Shown piece after piece: positions 11,400-23,151 of a stretch of 64,000 nucleotides of DNA. The stretch is from Microstegium vimineum (lineage: Eukaryota > Streptophyta > Magnoliopsida > Poales > Poaceae), in contig CM039119.1 of NCBI GenBank assembly GCA_022036555.1, positions 40,059,255 to 40,123,254 of the forward strand, in the 5' to 3' direction. The translations under genes were made by a program, and so were the position numbers. A model generated the notes under the pieces. That model was not told the origin of the DNA, made no database searches, and was given only the letters and a program-made list of their open reading frames with translations. Positions within the stretch are counted from its first letter, which is position 1. Each line of letters opens with the position of its first letter.

Positions 11400-12587
11400 G
11401 TTTGTTGGTCATAAGCACCCGGCATTATTTTATAATTCCTCGCGCACCATGTCTAACCTACTAATCTAATCGCACCGGACGGACGAACCACTGCGGGAGG
11501 GATGGCGGCCGGTGATTGGGTTCACCGCATCGGTGCGACCGTGTTCCGGGTCCCCGCACGGGATCTGGGTGCGGAGGCGGAGAACAAACGACGTGACGTG
11601 TGTCCCTCTGCACGGCGGCATTATTTTCCTGATCCTTTGTTAACTCCGGCAAAATGCCGCCCCGGTTTGATGCGATCCTTTGGAGACTAATCAAAAAGGC
11701 GACCGCGCTGCGTGCCGGGACGGGATTGGCTGTAGCGCATGCCACCGAAGGCACCAGGACTCGTGTCCAGTTTGACTTGGCGGTCGACATGACACGTTCC
11801 CTATTGTTCTCTTTTTTTCCCTTGTAATATCTCGCTGTTGCCTGGGATTAAGGTAGCGTGGTACGTGACACCGAAGGGATCAAAATTGGACACGCGCGCG
11901 TGGGGCCCGGAGGGAAACCGAACGAACGCCACTTTCGGCTTTCCTCGTCCGGCCGCCTCTTGCCTTCGACACATCACACATCTCATGGGGAAGTCATCGC
12001 CGGTGGGCGGGGCCGAGGCCGGGCGGGTCCCTTGCGCGCTGCACCCGGCACCGGGCACTGCGCTACTGTGAAAGCGGAGAAAACTGTGCGTCCGGGTGTC
12101 GTTGGTCGGTTTCCCGGTGATTGAGGTGGGAGACCTGAGCTCTCGGGTCCGGAGTCAGCGGCGACGCGGACAGCTGCTTCGTGTCAGACCGGCGGCACTG
12201 TGTGTTAGGACAGGTGCATCGCGTCTGTGTCCACCGTCTGTGTAAAAGCCACCACGATGTATTTGGATCACAATGTATTTGGACTATATAATCTATATGA
12301 GACAGCTTTATACGTAGTTTTTAGCTATTTTTTATATCACAATGTTTATGTCACAATGTTAAAGTTTGAATAGACTAGAAGTGTAGGTCCATTCACATAA
12401 ACAATCTTCAAAATTCCAACTAGCTGCCTCTCAACCTCGGCAGCCTTGGCAAGAGAGAGCAAAGAGAATAGATATTTGTTTATTGCTTATGGGTGGTCTA
12501 TAGAACTATGGATATTTTTACTTATAAACTGCTACCTTTACAATGATTTAAGTAGCTGGTACATAATATTCTATTGCTTGTGGACTA
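11400..12587. other. Upstream region of PP2C, then AT-rich intergenic DNA
   Basis: The GC-rich part to about 12240 probably belongs to the phosphatase promoter. After that the DNA becomes AT-rich with no gene. Short open frames on both strands show no domain. Confidence 0.4.
11791..11897 (-). promoter_or_regulatory. Distal ABRE and CE3-like motif
   Basis: A third GACACGT is at 11791-11797. A gacacgcgc at about 11889, read on the minus strand as GCGCGTGTC, resembles coupling element 3. A plus-oriented ACGTGAC lies near 11862. Clustering with the proximal pair suggests an extended abscisic-acid-responsive promoter. Confidence 0.45.
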
Positions 12588-12848
12588 CTTCCTTCATCTC
12601 AAATTATAAAACATCCTAAGAATCTTGAAGAATCAAATTATCTTAAGTTTAACTAAACTTATATGACAATATAATAATATTTATGATACCAATTAAGTAT
12701 CATTAGATTCGTTATTAATTATAATTTTTATAGTATGTCTATTTGATATTATAAATCTTTATAATTTTTTCTATAATTATTGGTTAAACTTGAAATAATT
12801 TGACTTTCTAAAATTCTTGGAATGTCTTATAATTTAGAATGAAGAGAG
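12588..12848. mobile_element. Stowaway MITE
   Basis: The left end CTTCCTTCATCTCAAATT pairs with the inverted right end AATTTAGAATGAAGAGAG. The element is flanked by TA at 12586-12587 and 12849-12850. Subterminal ATTATAAAACATCC and its inverted partner GGAATGTCTTATAAT confirm the pairing. It is the same family as the element at 23901-24153. Confidence 0.85.
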
Positions 12849-13086
12849 TACTTTAATGAAACATTATGGTTGCTCTAACGTGATTTCTGCAAAAACAATC
12901 CTGGTCTACTGTAATCAACGAGGAGAGAAGCTTCCCATCGTCTCGTAAAGCAACGAGGGTGTTCTCGTCGGCAGGAGACGCGCTGTACAGAGTACAGACT
13001 GGTGTGCGGATCTGGTGCAAGCGCGTGCATGGAGGGAGCTGAGGACACGCACAAAATGAGTTTTTATGTGCCACAGGTTCGGCTGG

Positions 13087-13547
13087 TGTTGGGATATTAC
13101 CTAGGTATATCTCTTATGTGTCTACTGATCAGGAGATGGTCCAGCCCGCAATGCGGTATGTGACTAGCCCGTTGTGCTCGTTAGGGACTCCGAAGAGCTT
13201 TGCTCACCAAGAAAGATCCTAGTAGATAGACTCGGATCCCTTGACTTAAAGGACCGATCGTAATATGTTAGGATATGGAAACTGTAACCCTGCTCCCTGG
13301 CTATATAAGGCGAGCAGGGAGCCCCTCAAAATCATTTTATCTACACCTCGTGTAAACTGATATTCATATCAATCCAACCACCAAAACATAGGACGTAGGG
13401 TATTACAGCGATTTGCCGGCGTGAACCTGTATAAATCGCCGTGTCTACGCTCTCTGTGTTACGCTTGATCGTCGTCGCCACACCTCCCCCTACAATCTAC
13501 GACCGTAGGGTACCCCTAGGTAGACTACGACGCATATTTCGTCGACA
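13087..13547 (+). mobile_element. 5' LTR of a gypsy element (Tat-type family)
   Basis: The unit begins TGTTGGGA and ends GTCGACA. It contains ctatataagg (13301-13310), a likely TATA box, and is followed at once by gttggcgcgtcaggtag, which looks like a primer-binding site. The reverse-oriented unit at 44260-44735 is clearly the same family along its whole length. No second LTR is found nearby, and the internal region is truncated. Confidence 0.8.
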
Positions 13548-14320
13548 GTTGGCGCGTCAGGTAGGGGGTGTGTGCAACGACTTCATGGCTTTTCAAGCGG
13601 TAACCTTCCCCGATTCGATGGTCCTCCCGGCGGCCGGCACTGTGCTTCACATCGAATCTATATCCTGGACCGTCGGATCTACATCATGCGTGTCAGACGC
13701 GCCGTCCCACCGTCCCGCCACGCCGAAGTATCGCCCGCGAAAGGCCGTCAGCATTGACGATCTGATCGACGCCATCGACCGCTCCAACGTCGGGATTGCT
13801 GACTGCATCGACCTTGTGCAGATGGCGCGACGTCGGCTCTCCGGCCATCATGGTTGTCGTCTGTGCCGCTTCTGTACTTCAACGAAGGCGACGGCCGCGA
13901 CGACCAGGGGCGCCTTCTCTACTTCGACGATGCCTCACGGACTCTACAATCAGGCAGCTATTTTCTAACGCCAGGCGCTCCAAATGATCTTCGACCAGGT
14001 CCCGGCGGCGCCCGTCGCCAACACGGTCATTATCTCCACGATCCCTAGCGACTCCGACCAGGCAATATCTTTTGACGGCACGGCCTCATCCGAGTCCGCC
14101 TCCGTCACAAGGATCGAAGCAGTCGAGTCCTCCGGTTCGTCAAGCGACTTCCCGGAATTCCCTCCAGGCTTCAGAGGCATGATTTTTCAAGTCTCCGCTG
14201 ACAGCGTCGCCTGCGACAATGAGACGAACACCGAATGAGCATCCCGAGAGCAACACAACACCGAGCGTACACGCAGGCGCGAGCTGGAACGTATTGAATA
14301 GGAAAGGCGCGAGTTGGTAG
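13548..14320 (+). pseudogene. gag-leader/N-terminal gag remnant
   Basis: Directly after the primer-binding-like site, GC-rich sequence carries discontinuous open frames (13441-13968, 13854-14048, 13984-14238) that read like a diverged plant gypsy gag N-terminus. A repeated RRRELERIE-type phrase lies near 14270-14310. Stops and frame changes break it. Sequence similarity to the family ends at about 14320, where AT-rich DNA of a different element begins. Confidence 0.5.
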
Positions 14321-16311
14321 TTACTTAATTAGTTACCTTATTAATTAATTATCCTTAGTTAAATTTATCATCTTTATCTTTCGGCATTTTAAGTCAAAAC
14401 AAAATAAATAGTTATTTATCATTGCATCATGAAAAATACTAAGCCCCGTGTAAGAGAACTTATGATAATACCATAAGGAAACTTACTCTGGTGACACAAA
14501 AATAAATTTTATTTCCCTTGTATTATAAAATAGAAAATTCTAAAAAGATGAGATATTCAATTTCTGTTAGAATCTATAAAGTTTAAATTAGCTCATGAGA
14601 ATATTCAATTACTCTTTTGGCTAACCGCTAACCCATTATCATAATGTAGCCTCGACTTTTGTTTGTTCTTGTTGGAGTATAACTATGCAGGATTGAAAGT
14701 ACAAAGAAGGAGTGAGCCCACCAGAAGGCTACTTCCAAAGGTCATTAAACTCAACCATAGCAAAATCAAGCTTGGGGGAGGGCACCCCCAGTTATCAGGT
14801 AAGTATATCTATGTTATTTATCAAGTCTATCTTATAGTCATAAAATATCAAAAATATATGAGCACATGAAGGTCTATAACTGCTAAGTCTTAAGAGTTCT
14901 AAATAAAGATATGATTAGTTAGGGTGTGTGTTTAAGTTGTTAGAGTCAATAAAAGCTATGAATTTTAATTTTGCCTTAGAAATGATCAATAGTTGCTCTG
15001 TCGTAATCTCTTTTAAGTACTTAGTTTTCAACCTTGAATTCTCCTAAGTTTTGGTTAAAATTACTTTGATTTGAGAATTTACTCTAAACCTGAAACTTGT
15101 AGAGACATATACTTAAACTAAGTCTAGGTAGTCGAGAGATATGACAAGAAGGTCTAGCTGCTATTTATCTTACTCCTAGCGATACTAAGTTCTGGTGATT
15201 TATCTTTTGAAAAATTTAAAATCTTACATGATGAGCTCTTGTATGACATAGTTTAAATTCCTACCAAAGTCATATATATACATACATTCAGATTAGGAAG
15301 ACTCATTCATGCTACTTGTCTTTGTATTGAGTGTTGTCAACCTTTAGACCCTGTGAAGAGTCTTGTCTTGCTTTTGAATCAAGATCACGTACACACCACC
15401 TAAATATGCACTACTCTACACTGGAGTAGGCGCAACAACATGTCATTCATCCACTACTCTTACACTGAGAGTAACCACCACCAAAAATATTCCATTCATC
15501 CAATAAATGCTCCAAATTGTTGTTATATTCTCTCAACAGTTTTTCTTGGTAATAGAGATATGAGCTATGCAAAAGATATTCGAAAAAAAGAAGAGAAGAA
15601 TTAAAAATGGAAAAGTGTCTGACGCACCTCTCAGAAAAATAAAGAATAAGATAGCTTATACTCTCTAGCCATATTGTTCAAAATCCCGAATTCCAAAAGA
15701 GAGAGATTTATTCCAAGGAGCAAAGTAGAATTAGGTTATCACCATCATCACCAACATCATTACCATCATGTATCCACCATATCCATACACCTGCACATCT
15801 TGACTTGATTGTATGACTTGACTCTCTGTGGATATATTATTTGACTTTACAATATATACAAAGTAAGTATGCTAACCTTGTTAAGCCATTCCTATAAACT
15901 CCACTATATTTACTAGTGTAGGAGGGCATGACATTATTAATGCCTCAGTGAGATCCAAAAATACCACATACATAAGAGACTTGAGGGTGTCATACATTTA
16001 AGCTCTGAGTTTTATTTTGAAAACTTTGCAAAACCCAGAATTTTGGTAGAGTGAAGAGTTTGAGACATAGTACCTGACTCGATTACTCTGTCTTTCGATT
16101 ACTCAAGACCTAAGTGATAGTAAAAGTCCCATAGTTAAAGGTAATACGGGTGAGTTTGAAAGTTAGAGTAATTTTTTTCTAATTCATAGAAGAATTTTTG
16201 GTTGAAAACATGTGAACTTATGAGGTGTGAAAGTATTGTAGCAACTCCTGATCCAAGTTTATTAGAAAGGACTTTGCTTAGGGACTAGCAAAGGGTAAGC
16301 TTGGGGGAGCT
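14321..16311 (+). mobile_element. 3' internal region of an Athila-like gypsy element
   Basis: The region is AT-rich without long open frames. Two copies of the polypurine phrase aagcttgggggag occur at 14768-14780 and 16297-16309. The second lies immediately before the LTR at 16312. AAGCTTGGGGGAG-type tracts next to the 3' LTR are typical of Athila-like elements. Polymerase coding is absent, so only the 3' end of the element remains. Confidence 0.55.
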
Positions 16312-18026
16312 TGTTGACGGTCCTTAGCATCAACTTTTTAAGCAATTATAAATTAAATAAATGGATTAATAAAATATAATATCTAGAAATATAGGGCTTT
16401 AATTAACAATTTCCACAAGTTTTGGTGTTTCATTATTTTCCAAGGACTATTCCAGAAAAGAGAATAAACGAAAGCAACTCAGAGAAAATTCGAATAAATC
16501 CCGCTGAGAAACACTTGTCATTCTACTAAAAAAGGATCCCGCAGACATCTGAGTGAAGCGGGGACCCAACCCCTGCCAGGAGGGGCCGGCCGGCATGGGG
16601 TGGGGCCGGCCGGCACCCCCTGGGCCCGTTGCCCACCATCTTCTGGAAGCTTCCTCCACCGCCTATGAGGAGTCATCTCAGCCCTACGTGAAGTCGGTTG
16701 ATCCAACAACTGTCATGCATCCCACCAGACTATAAATAGGAGGGAATATCCCCCTGGAGGCAATCCTGGATCATTCTCAGATCATTCAGATCCATTCAAT
16801 TTAAGTCATAGGAGATCTAGTCATCTAGATCCATAAACCCTAGTTCATCTAAAGCACTTTCTAGTTCATAGCATATCCTAGTTAGATTCGAGAGTAGAGG
16901 AAGTCAAGATTCGATCTTGGACTCCTGACGTTGTCAAGAGATTGGAGTTTGGTATAGTTCTTATTCTCTTATTCTCTTTTAGTATTTATCTGCAGTTGTA
17001 TGATATTTATAGGCAACACTATTCTTCATTAATATGTTCTTGTTTACTTTGTTCATTGTCTACGTTAACATATCTAGTATAGTTAGTTTTCTATTGAGTT
17101 CATGAACATGTTCATATAGCGCTCGTCTATTTGATCATATGGTGAGTGGTAGACAGTATGTATGCATGGTGCTTAGATACATTGTTTATCTGCGGATACC
17201 TGTCGGGTCGTGAAGTAGATCTTGGATGTGATAGATCCATTGAGTCCTTTGTAGGCTTCCCCCGTATGATGGTTTGGTAGGAAGGTATTGTCAGGTTAAG
17301 GATATCTTGTTATATCTGAGGTTTCTGAACTCAACTCATCATGGTCATGACTCTATTGTGGTTGGGAATATTGATAGTATTACTTAATAATGATTACTAG
17401 ATGTACTTGCACTAACTAGCGTAGCTTTGACGATAGCTAGAATACTTAGGATGTTATTTCTTTATTACTTATATTAGACGATGCTTGTGTAGTGGCTAGA
17501 ATGCTCTAGAAACTTTATCCTTATTATTATTATTATGATGATGATAACTGATCAATTTACCCTTATTATTATTATATTTATCATGTGACTTACCCCTGTT
17601 AAGAGTAGAGATCGTTGACAGTTAAACCGCTTCATTCATTTCATATACTTGTTATCAATACTATAGATTATCAGTTTAAACTAGACCTTCCCAGTGGTAA
17701 AATATAAATGACAACCTGGTAATACTTTAGGTAAAATGCTACAATGGTATATTTAATTTGTCTGCTTACAAAATCATTATCCTTTGACATTTCATATCTA
17801 TCATTATTTATTTCTACCTAGTCATACATAAAATATAGAATAACTCATAAGTACGATAAAATATTCCTAGCTTTATAATTAGGGATGACAACCTAGTTCC
17901 ATGCTTAGAAGTATAAGGTAAAAGATAAGTGGCTAGATGCTAAAGACAAGTTAATTACATACCATGCATTTTTAGCACCATTGTTAAGAACTATGTTCTT
18001 GGTGATGTCGTTAAGAAATGTCAACA
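16312..18026 (+). mobile_element. 3' LTR (copy 1 of the TGTTGAC...GTCAACA family)
   Basis: The unit begins TGTTGACGG right after the polypurine tract and ends GTCAACA. tataaatag at 16731-16739 is a likely TATA box. The 5' partner is missing, so a target duplication cannot be tested. Copies 2 (18843-20529, inverted) and 3 (53696-55301) align with it at the ends, around the TATA region and in the body. Confidence 0.75.
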
Positions 18027-18842
18027 ACTACTGAAATCATCATCGATGAATATGGTGATTTGCAGGAGGTTGAGGACACCAGTGGCTGCAATAATTTGCA
18101 TGGGACAAAAGACATCGATGAATGTGCCTCTTTCTGCATGCGGGTGTTTAGAAAGGTCCCTGAGCCGGTGCTACCAAGGCTAGCCACACCTTTGGTGCCA
18201 GAAGTTCAGAAGCAGGCCAGTTTGTCGAGTACCAGAGAATGTAGAAGGTCTTACAAAGAGAGATATACAAGAGTATACTAGGCCTCATGGAAGACCAGAT
18301 CAGGAACCCTCAAACAAAGCTCACTACTCACTCTAACTACCAACTATCAACTACTAGCGCTACTACATCTAAAGAGAGTGGAGAGGCTCCTTACTTGTGG
18401 TGTGTCTTGAGAGTGAGAGGAATCCCTCTATTTATCGTGGAGGTGGAGCAGGGGCTACTCTAGCGCCACCATGATCCGGGTGTCTTCCATCCTCCACCAT
18501 TTGATAAAACCATCATAGATTGGATGGTGGAGATAGAGGACATGTTTCTTATGATTGCATGGGACCATGCAAGGGATGAGGACTCCATTTATGCCACATG
18601 GGGGGGGGTCAGCTGACAACCCTATGGGTGGTGGAACCTCCCCTATTCTTCTAGAAGGTGGCCCACATGCCATAGAGTGGGTAGGAGGTAGATGATGGTC
18701 GGTTTGCTTCCCTGTGGGCCAATGGATACATGTGAGGTTAATGTGAGCCATTGAGAGGAAACACACATTGTATTCAAAGGTGAAAAGCGGTTCTAGGGTG
18801 CTTCTCATGGATCATGGCCAGCCAGAGAGTCTAGTAGGCCCC
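18027..18842. other. Spacer between two inverted LTRs
   Basis: This 816-bp block has an 87-codon frame (18018-18281) that starts with the ATG inside the end of the upstream LTR and has no recognisable domain. Around 18427-18440, minus-strand gataaatagaggga looks like a TATA box, followed by a minus-strand frame at 18455-18808. It may be host or element sequence separated by the two LTRs. No function is assigned. Confidence 0.3.
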
Positions 18843-20529
18843 TATTGACATTTCTTAACGACATCACCAAGAACAAGATTCTTAGCAATGACACCAAAAA
18901 TGTATGGTATGTAATTAACTTGTGTTTAGAACCTAGCCACTATCTTTTACCTTATATTCCTAAGCATGAAACTAGGTTGTCATCCCTAATTATAGAGCTA
19001 GGAATATTTAATGGTACTTATAAAATATTATATTTTATGTATGACCAGGTAGAAATAAATAATGATGGATAATAAATTATAAAGAACAAATAATTCTGCA
19101 AGTGGACAGATTAATATACCATTGTAGCATTTTACCTAGAGTATTACTAGGTTATCATTTATATTCTACCATTGGGAAGGTCTAGTTAAACTGATAATCT
19201 ATAGTATTGATAACATGCATATAAAATGAATGAAGGGATTTAACTATCAATGAACTCTACTCTTAAACAGGGATAAGTCACATGATAAATATATATATGA
19301 TAAGGGTAAATAGATCAGTCATCATCATAATAATAGTAAGGATAAAGTTTCTAGAGCACTCTAGTCATTACACAAGCCTCGTCCAATACAAGTAATAAAG
19401 AAATAACTCCTAAGTATTCTAGCTATCGTCAAAGCTACAGTAGTTAGTGCAAGTACATCTAGCAATCATTATTAAGTAATACTACCAATGTTCCCAACCA
19501 CAATGGGGTCATGAACAGGATGAGTTGAGTTCAAAAACCTCAGATATAACAAGATATCCTCAACCTGACAATTCCTCCCTACCAAACCACTGCATGGGGG
19601 GAGGCCTACAAAGGACTCAATGGACCTGTCACGTCCACGATCTACCCCACAACCCGACACAGATGGGGGCATCCGCAGATAAGCAATGTATCTAAGCACC
19701 ATGCCTACATACTGCCTACCACTCGCCACATGATCGAGTAGACGAGCGCTATACGAACATGTGCATGAACTTAATAGCAAACTAATTATACTAGAAATAC
19801 TAACATAGGCAATGAACAAAGTAAACAAGAACATATTAATGAAGAATAGTGTTTCTTATAAATATCATACAACTGCAGATAAATACTATAAGAGGAAGAG
19901 AATAAAAACTATACCAGACTCCAATCTCGTGACAACGTCGGGAGTCCAAGATCGATTGACGTATATTGACTTCCTGTACTCTTGATCTAACTAAGCTATG
20001 CTATGAACTAGAAAGGCTCTAGATGAACTAGGGTTTGTAGCTCTGGATAACTAGATCTCAAATGACTTAAACTGAATGGAACTCTAATGCACTGAGTTGC
20101 CTCCGGGGGATCTGCCCTCTATTTATAGTCCGATGGGGTACACGACATCCATTGAATCAATCTGACTTAATGTAGGGTCGAGATGACTCCTCAAAGGTGG
20201 TGGAGGAATCTTCCAGAAGGCGGCGGCCAGTGGGCCTAGGGCCATGCCGGCCGGCCCCACCTGGCGGCGGCTCGGGCCCTGCCTCTCTCCGGTGCCTTCT
20301 AGATCCTTCTTGATTTAAGTGGCAACTATATCTTTGCGGGATTTCTTCTATATTTATTCTGATTTGATTCTCTTTATATGCTTTTCTGGAATAGTCCCTG
20401 GGGAATAATAGAATACCAAAACTCATGGAAATTGTCAGATAAAGCCCTATACTTTTCTATTTTATATGTTATTGATCCATTTATCATGTTTATATTTGTC
20501 TTAAATATTGACGCTAACGACCATCAACA
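18843..20529 (-). mobile_element. Solo LTR (copy 2), inverted
   Basis: Read on the minus strand it begins TGTTGATGG (20529) and ends GTCAATA (18843). Perfect 5-bp duplications GCCCC flank it at 18838-18842 and 20530-20534, so it inserted as an independent unit. The TATA region (gactataaat on the minus strand at about 20121-20130) matches copy 1. It contains no internal coding and no second LTR. Confidence 0.85.
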
Positions 20530-22384
20530 GCCCCATAGGGGGGGGGGTTGACCCCCATATGTTGGTCCCACTAGCTTAGTTAGCTCCATTTCTTGTAGTT
20601 CTTCATTAAACACCTCATGGACATATGGAGTTGGTTATTTGATAAAATATGTTTATGATATGTTGTACTTCCTTTGATTCTTGAGGCTGTTGATGGTGTT
20701 TTGGGTATGTAATTTGATATCTTATCTACCATCGTCAATAGCTAGCAACTAAGCCGAATAAATGACGCAAACATTTTCTAGAACTAAATCAATACATCTC
20801 ATATGAGCATGAGCTACAGGCAGATGGAGCAGTAAACCTAGGTGTCTCAATGTCATATCCAAATTACAACGTCAACCACTATGCAAAAGCATAAGAAAAT
20901 ATCATAGCACATAATACCACATATTCAGTAAGAAATATGAGAAATATGCAAAGGTCGAGGACGCGTCCAAAATCCCAACTAACTAGGGGATTCGAAGAAG
21001 GATTGGTCTAGAAGCAAGCCGAATCTAGGAGCTCGAGCTCAATCCCCCACTCGCTTGTTTGAGCTTGCCACACAGACACCACGAGCTTTTGGAGGCTAGC
21101 CAGATTGATAGTTGTCGAGGTCGAATTTGTTTGGTGGGCGCCCAGATCCGGAGAGTGTCCAGGGACTTCGGAGTGGGAACCCTCCTTCGGTCCTCCGTAC
21201 ACGGTATCTGTGCATGCCCTCTTCAACTTCCCCCGCCCTTGTTGAGTCTCAAGTCATTGCGAGAAGAGAGCTGCTCATGGAAGCGACGTGGGGAGGAGAG
21301 GGCAAGTTGGTGAGGAGAGGCATGCAGGCGACGATGGTAGTAAGGAGGAAGAGAGGGAAGAGAAACTGAGAAACAGATTGGGTCTGAGGGCTATGGTAGG
21401 GTGTGGCTGCGGGGGGCTCTTCACAATGCTTTAAGGGGTTGTTTGCAAAACGGTGAGGCTACCGAATTTTCTCTTCTTTGGGTTGAAATTAATTTTTCAT
21501 AAGGGTCCCAAACATTAAATATACAAACGTGATCACTGTTGGACGACAGGTTGATTATCCAAATTCTAAAGGGTCTTTTTGTAAAAGTTACAAAGACGTG
21601 TCGCCACACTGAGTAGCCACCGATGCACCGAATTCTATCGTAGCTGCAAAACGAAGTGGGTTTTAAACAACCCCGATATGGAAACTTGTACAACACATGG
21701 ACCTGTGTCCGGGCTAGCAACCACAAATACACAAGGTAATTAATGAAGGGTCGGGACCGGAGAATTCTACTCAATCTAGTTGATATGATGAATGTGGAGA
21801 AAATTTGGCAAAGGTCCTTCATGAGCAGGTCCACCAAATTCCGGGTTTAATAGAATGGCGCATAGTCTATTACAAGTGCGTTTTGATGCATATAAGAAAA
21901 TATTTTACCCCTCATATCAAAGTAAAAAGTTATTGTCAAGGTGCTGCTAGCGCCTAGATGCTTTACCTATCGTGTTGTTGGTCTACTCACTCCATCTCAA
22001 AATAAGGAAGTGAAATAATTGTGATGACCTTAAAATCAAGCAACTTTGTAACAATGCACAAAAGAAAATAATTCAAAGAAGAGGAAACCCAAGCTGTAGC
22101 GGATTCAACTCCGAGAACCCAGCAACCCGCTAAAGAGTACGTGTCTGCCGCCGGCTATTTTTTTGAATCAGCCTTGGACAGATTTTTGGTTCTTGCCAAT
22201 TGCCATCGCTTGCAACCAAAGCCACCATTAGTTTTGCACCGAAACCCACGAGTAACTATGACATGAATATTCGAAAACGAGGTCCCATAAATTTGCACGC
22301 AACAAAACTGACAGATCCAAGCTACGGAGAAAGTACAATCCGGCAATCGTTCATCATGTTGCCATCGCAGTGCAGAGAAGGGGA
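20530..22384. other. Intergenic DNA upstream of the DUF599 gene
   Basis: No gene is recognised. A moderately GC-rich block lies at about 21000-21420. The 138-codon minus frame at 21421-21837 has no domain I know and no supporting context. The last 300 bp form the promoter region of the next gene. Confidence 0.35.
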
Positions 22385-22390
22385 TATATA
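22385..22390 (+). promoter_or_regulatory. TATA box of the DUF599 gene
   Basis: The sequence gatatataca lies about 85 bp upstream of the ATG at 22471, giving an expected leader of roughly 55 nt. Confidence 0.5.
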
Positions 22391-22470
22391 CAAGAAAGCA
22401 TTCCAATTCCAAACGGAGGGCAATATAAGAAGACTAGAAGGAGAGGTTATCGAAGTTGGGAAAGGAAGAG

Positions 22471-23151
22471 ATGATGCTTGCCATTGCCAAAAGCTCCATG
22501 GAGTTAGTTCTTGTCCCCTGTGCGGTGGCGACCATGCTGGGTTACCACCTTCTTCTCCTCTATCGGATCTTCCGACACCCACACGCCACCATGATTGGCT
22601 ACGAGAACCACAACAAGCTCGCCTGGGTCGAACGCGTGGCGCGGGCGACGGCGCCAGAGGAGACCGCGCTGGCGCTGAGCGTGATCTCCGACGGCATCTC
22701 GGCGTCGACCACGCTGGCGTCGCTGTGCATCGCGCTGGCCTCGCTAATCGGCGCGTGGTTGAGCAGCAGCGAGGCGACGGCGACGGCGACGGAAAAGTAC
22801 GCCTCGCTCCTGTCCTGCTTCCTCGCGTCCTTCACATGCTTCGTCCAGTCCGCCGGGTGCTACGTTCACGCAAGCTTCCTGATCAGTGCACTGGGCTCCG
22901 ACGCGCCGCTGAGCCACGTGCAGCGCGCGGTGCTCCGGGGCGGCGGCTTCTGGGCCGCAGGGCTCCGGGCGCTCTACCTCGCCACGGCGCTGCTCGTGTG
23001 GGTCGCCTTCGGGGCGGCTGCCATGCTCGCCTGCTCCGTGCTCACCGTCGCCGTGCTCTACCTGCTGGACAGCAATTCCGTGCCAATGCACCGCCAGTTC
23101 ATGCTCCGAAGTAAATCTAATTGTTATGATGAATTGAGAAGTCTGTCATGA
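22471..23151 (+). CDS. DUF599 family membrane protein
   Basis: The single exon encodes 226 residues. Hydrophobic segments at about 10-32, 72-97, 110-140 and 160-195 suggest four membrane passes. The pattern, with ATMIGYENHNKLAWV after the first segment and YLLDSNSVPMHRQF near the end, matches plant DUF599 proteins, whose biochemical function is unknown. Two adjacent ATGs (22471, 22474) open the frame. An upstream extension to 22456 would need a TTG start. Codon use is strongly GC-rich, as in many grass genes. No intron is present, although family members with introns exist. Family assignment is fairly confident, function is not known. Confidence 0.8.
   Translation: MMLAIAKSSMELVLVPCAVATMLGYHLLLLYRIFRHPHATMIGYENHNKLAWVERVARATAPEETALALSVISDGISASTTLASLCIALASLIGAWLSSSEATATATEKYASLLSCFLASFTCFVQSAGCYVHASFLISALGSDAPLSHVQRAVLRGGGFWAAGLRALYLATALLVWVAFGAAAMLACSVLTVAVLYLLDSNSVPMHRQFMLRSKSNCYDELRSLS

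Noticed and set aside
16312..20529. A single DNA transposon with 1.7-kb terminal inverted repeats
   Set aside because: GCCCC duplications flank only 18843-20529, and a polypurine tract precedes 16312. Two separate LTRs explain it better.
21421..21837. 138-codon minus frame near the DUF599 gene
   Set aside because: Looks protein-like in composition but matches no family I know and has no promoter, splice or neighbour support.
22200..23114. 304-codon plus frame overlapping the DUF599 gene
   Set aside because: It overlaps the DUF599 gene in a different frame, and its translation is Arg/Gly-rich without domain. It is a GC-driven shadow.
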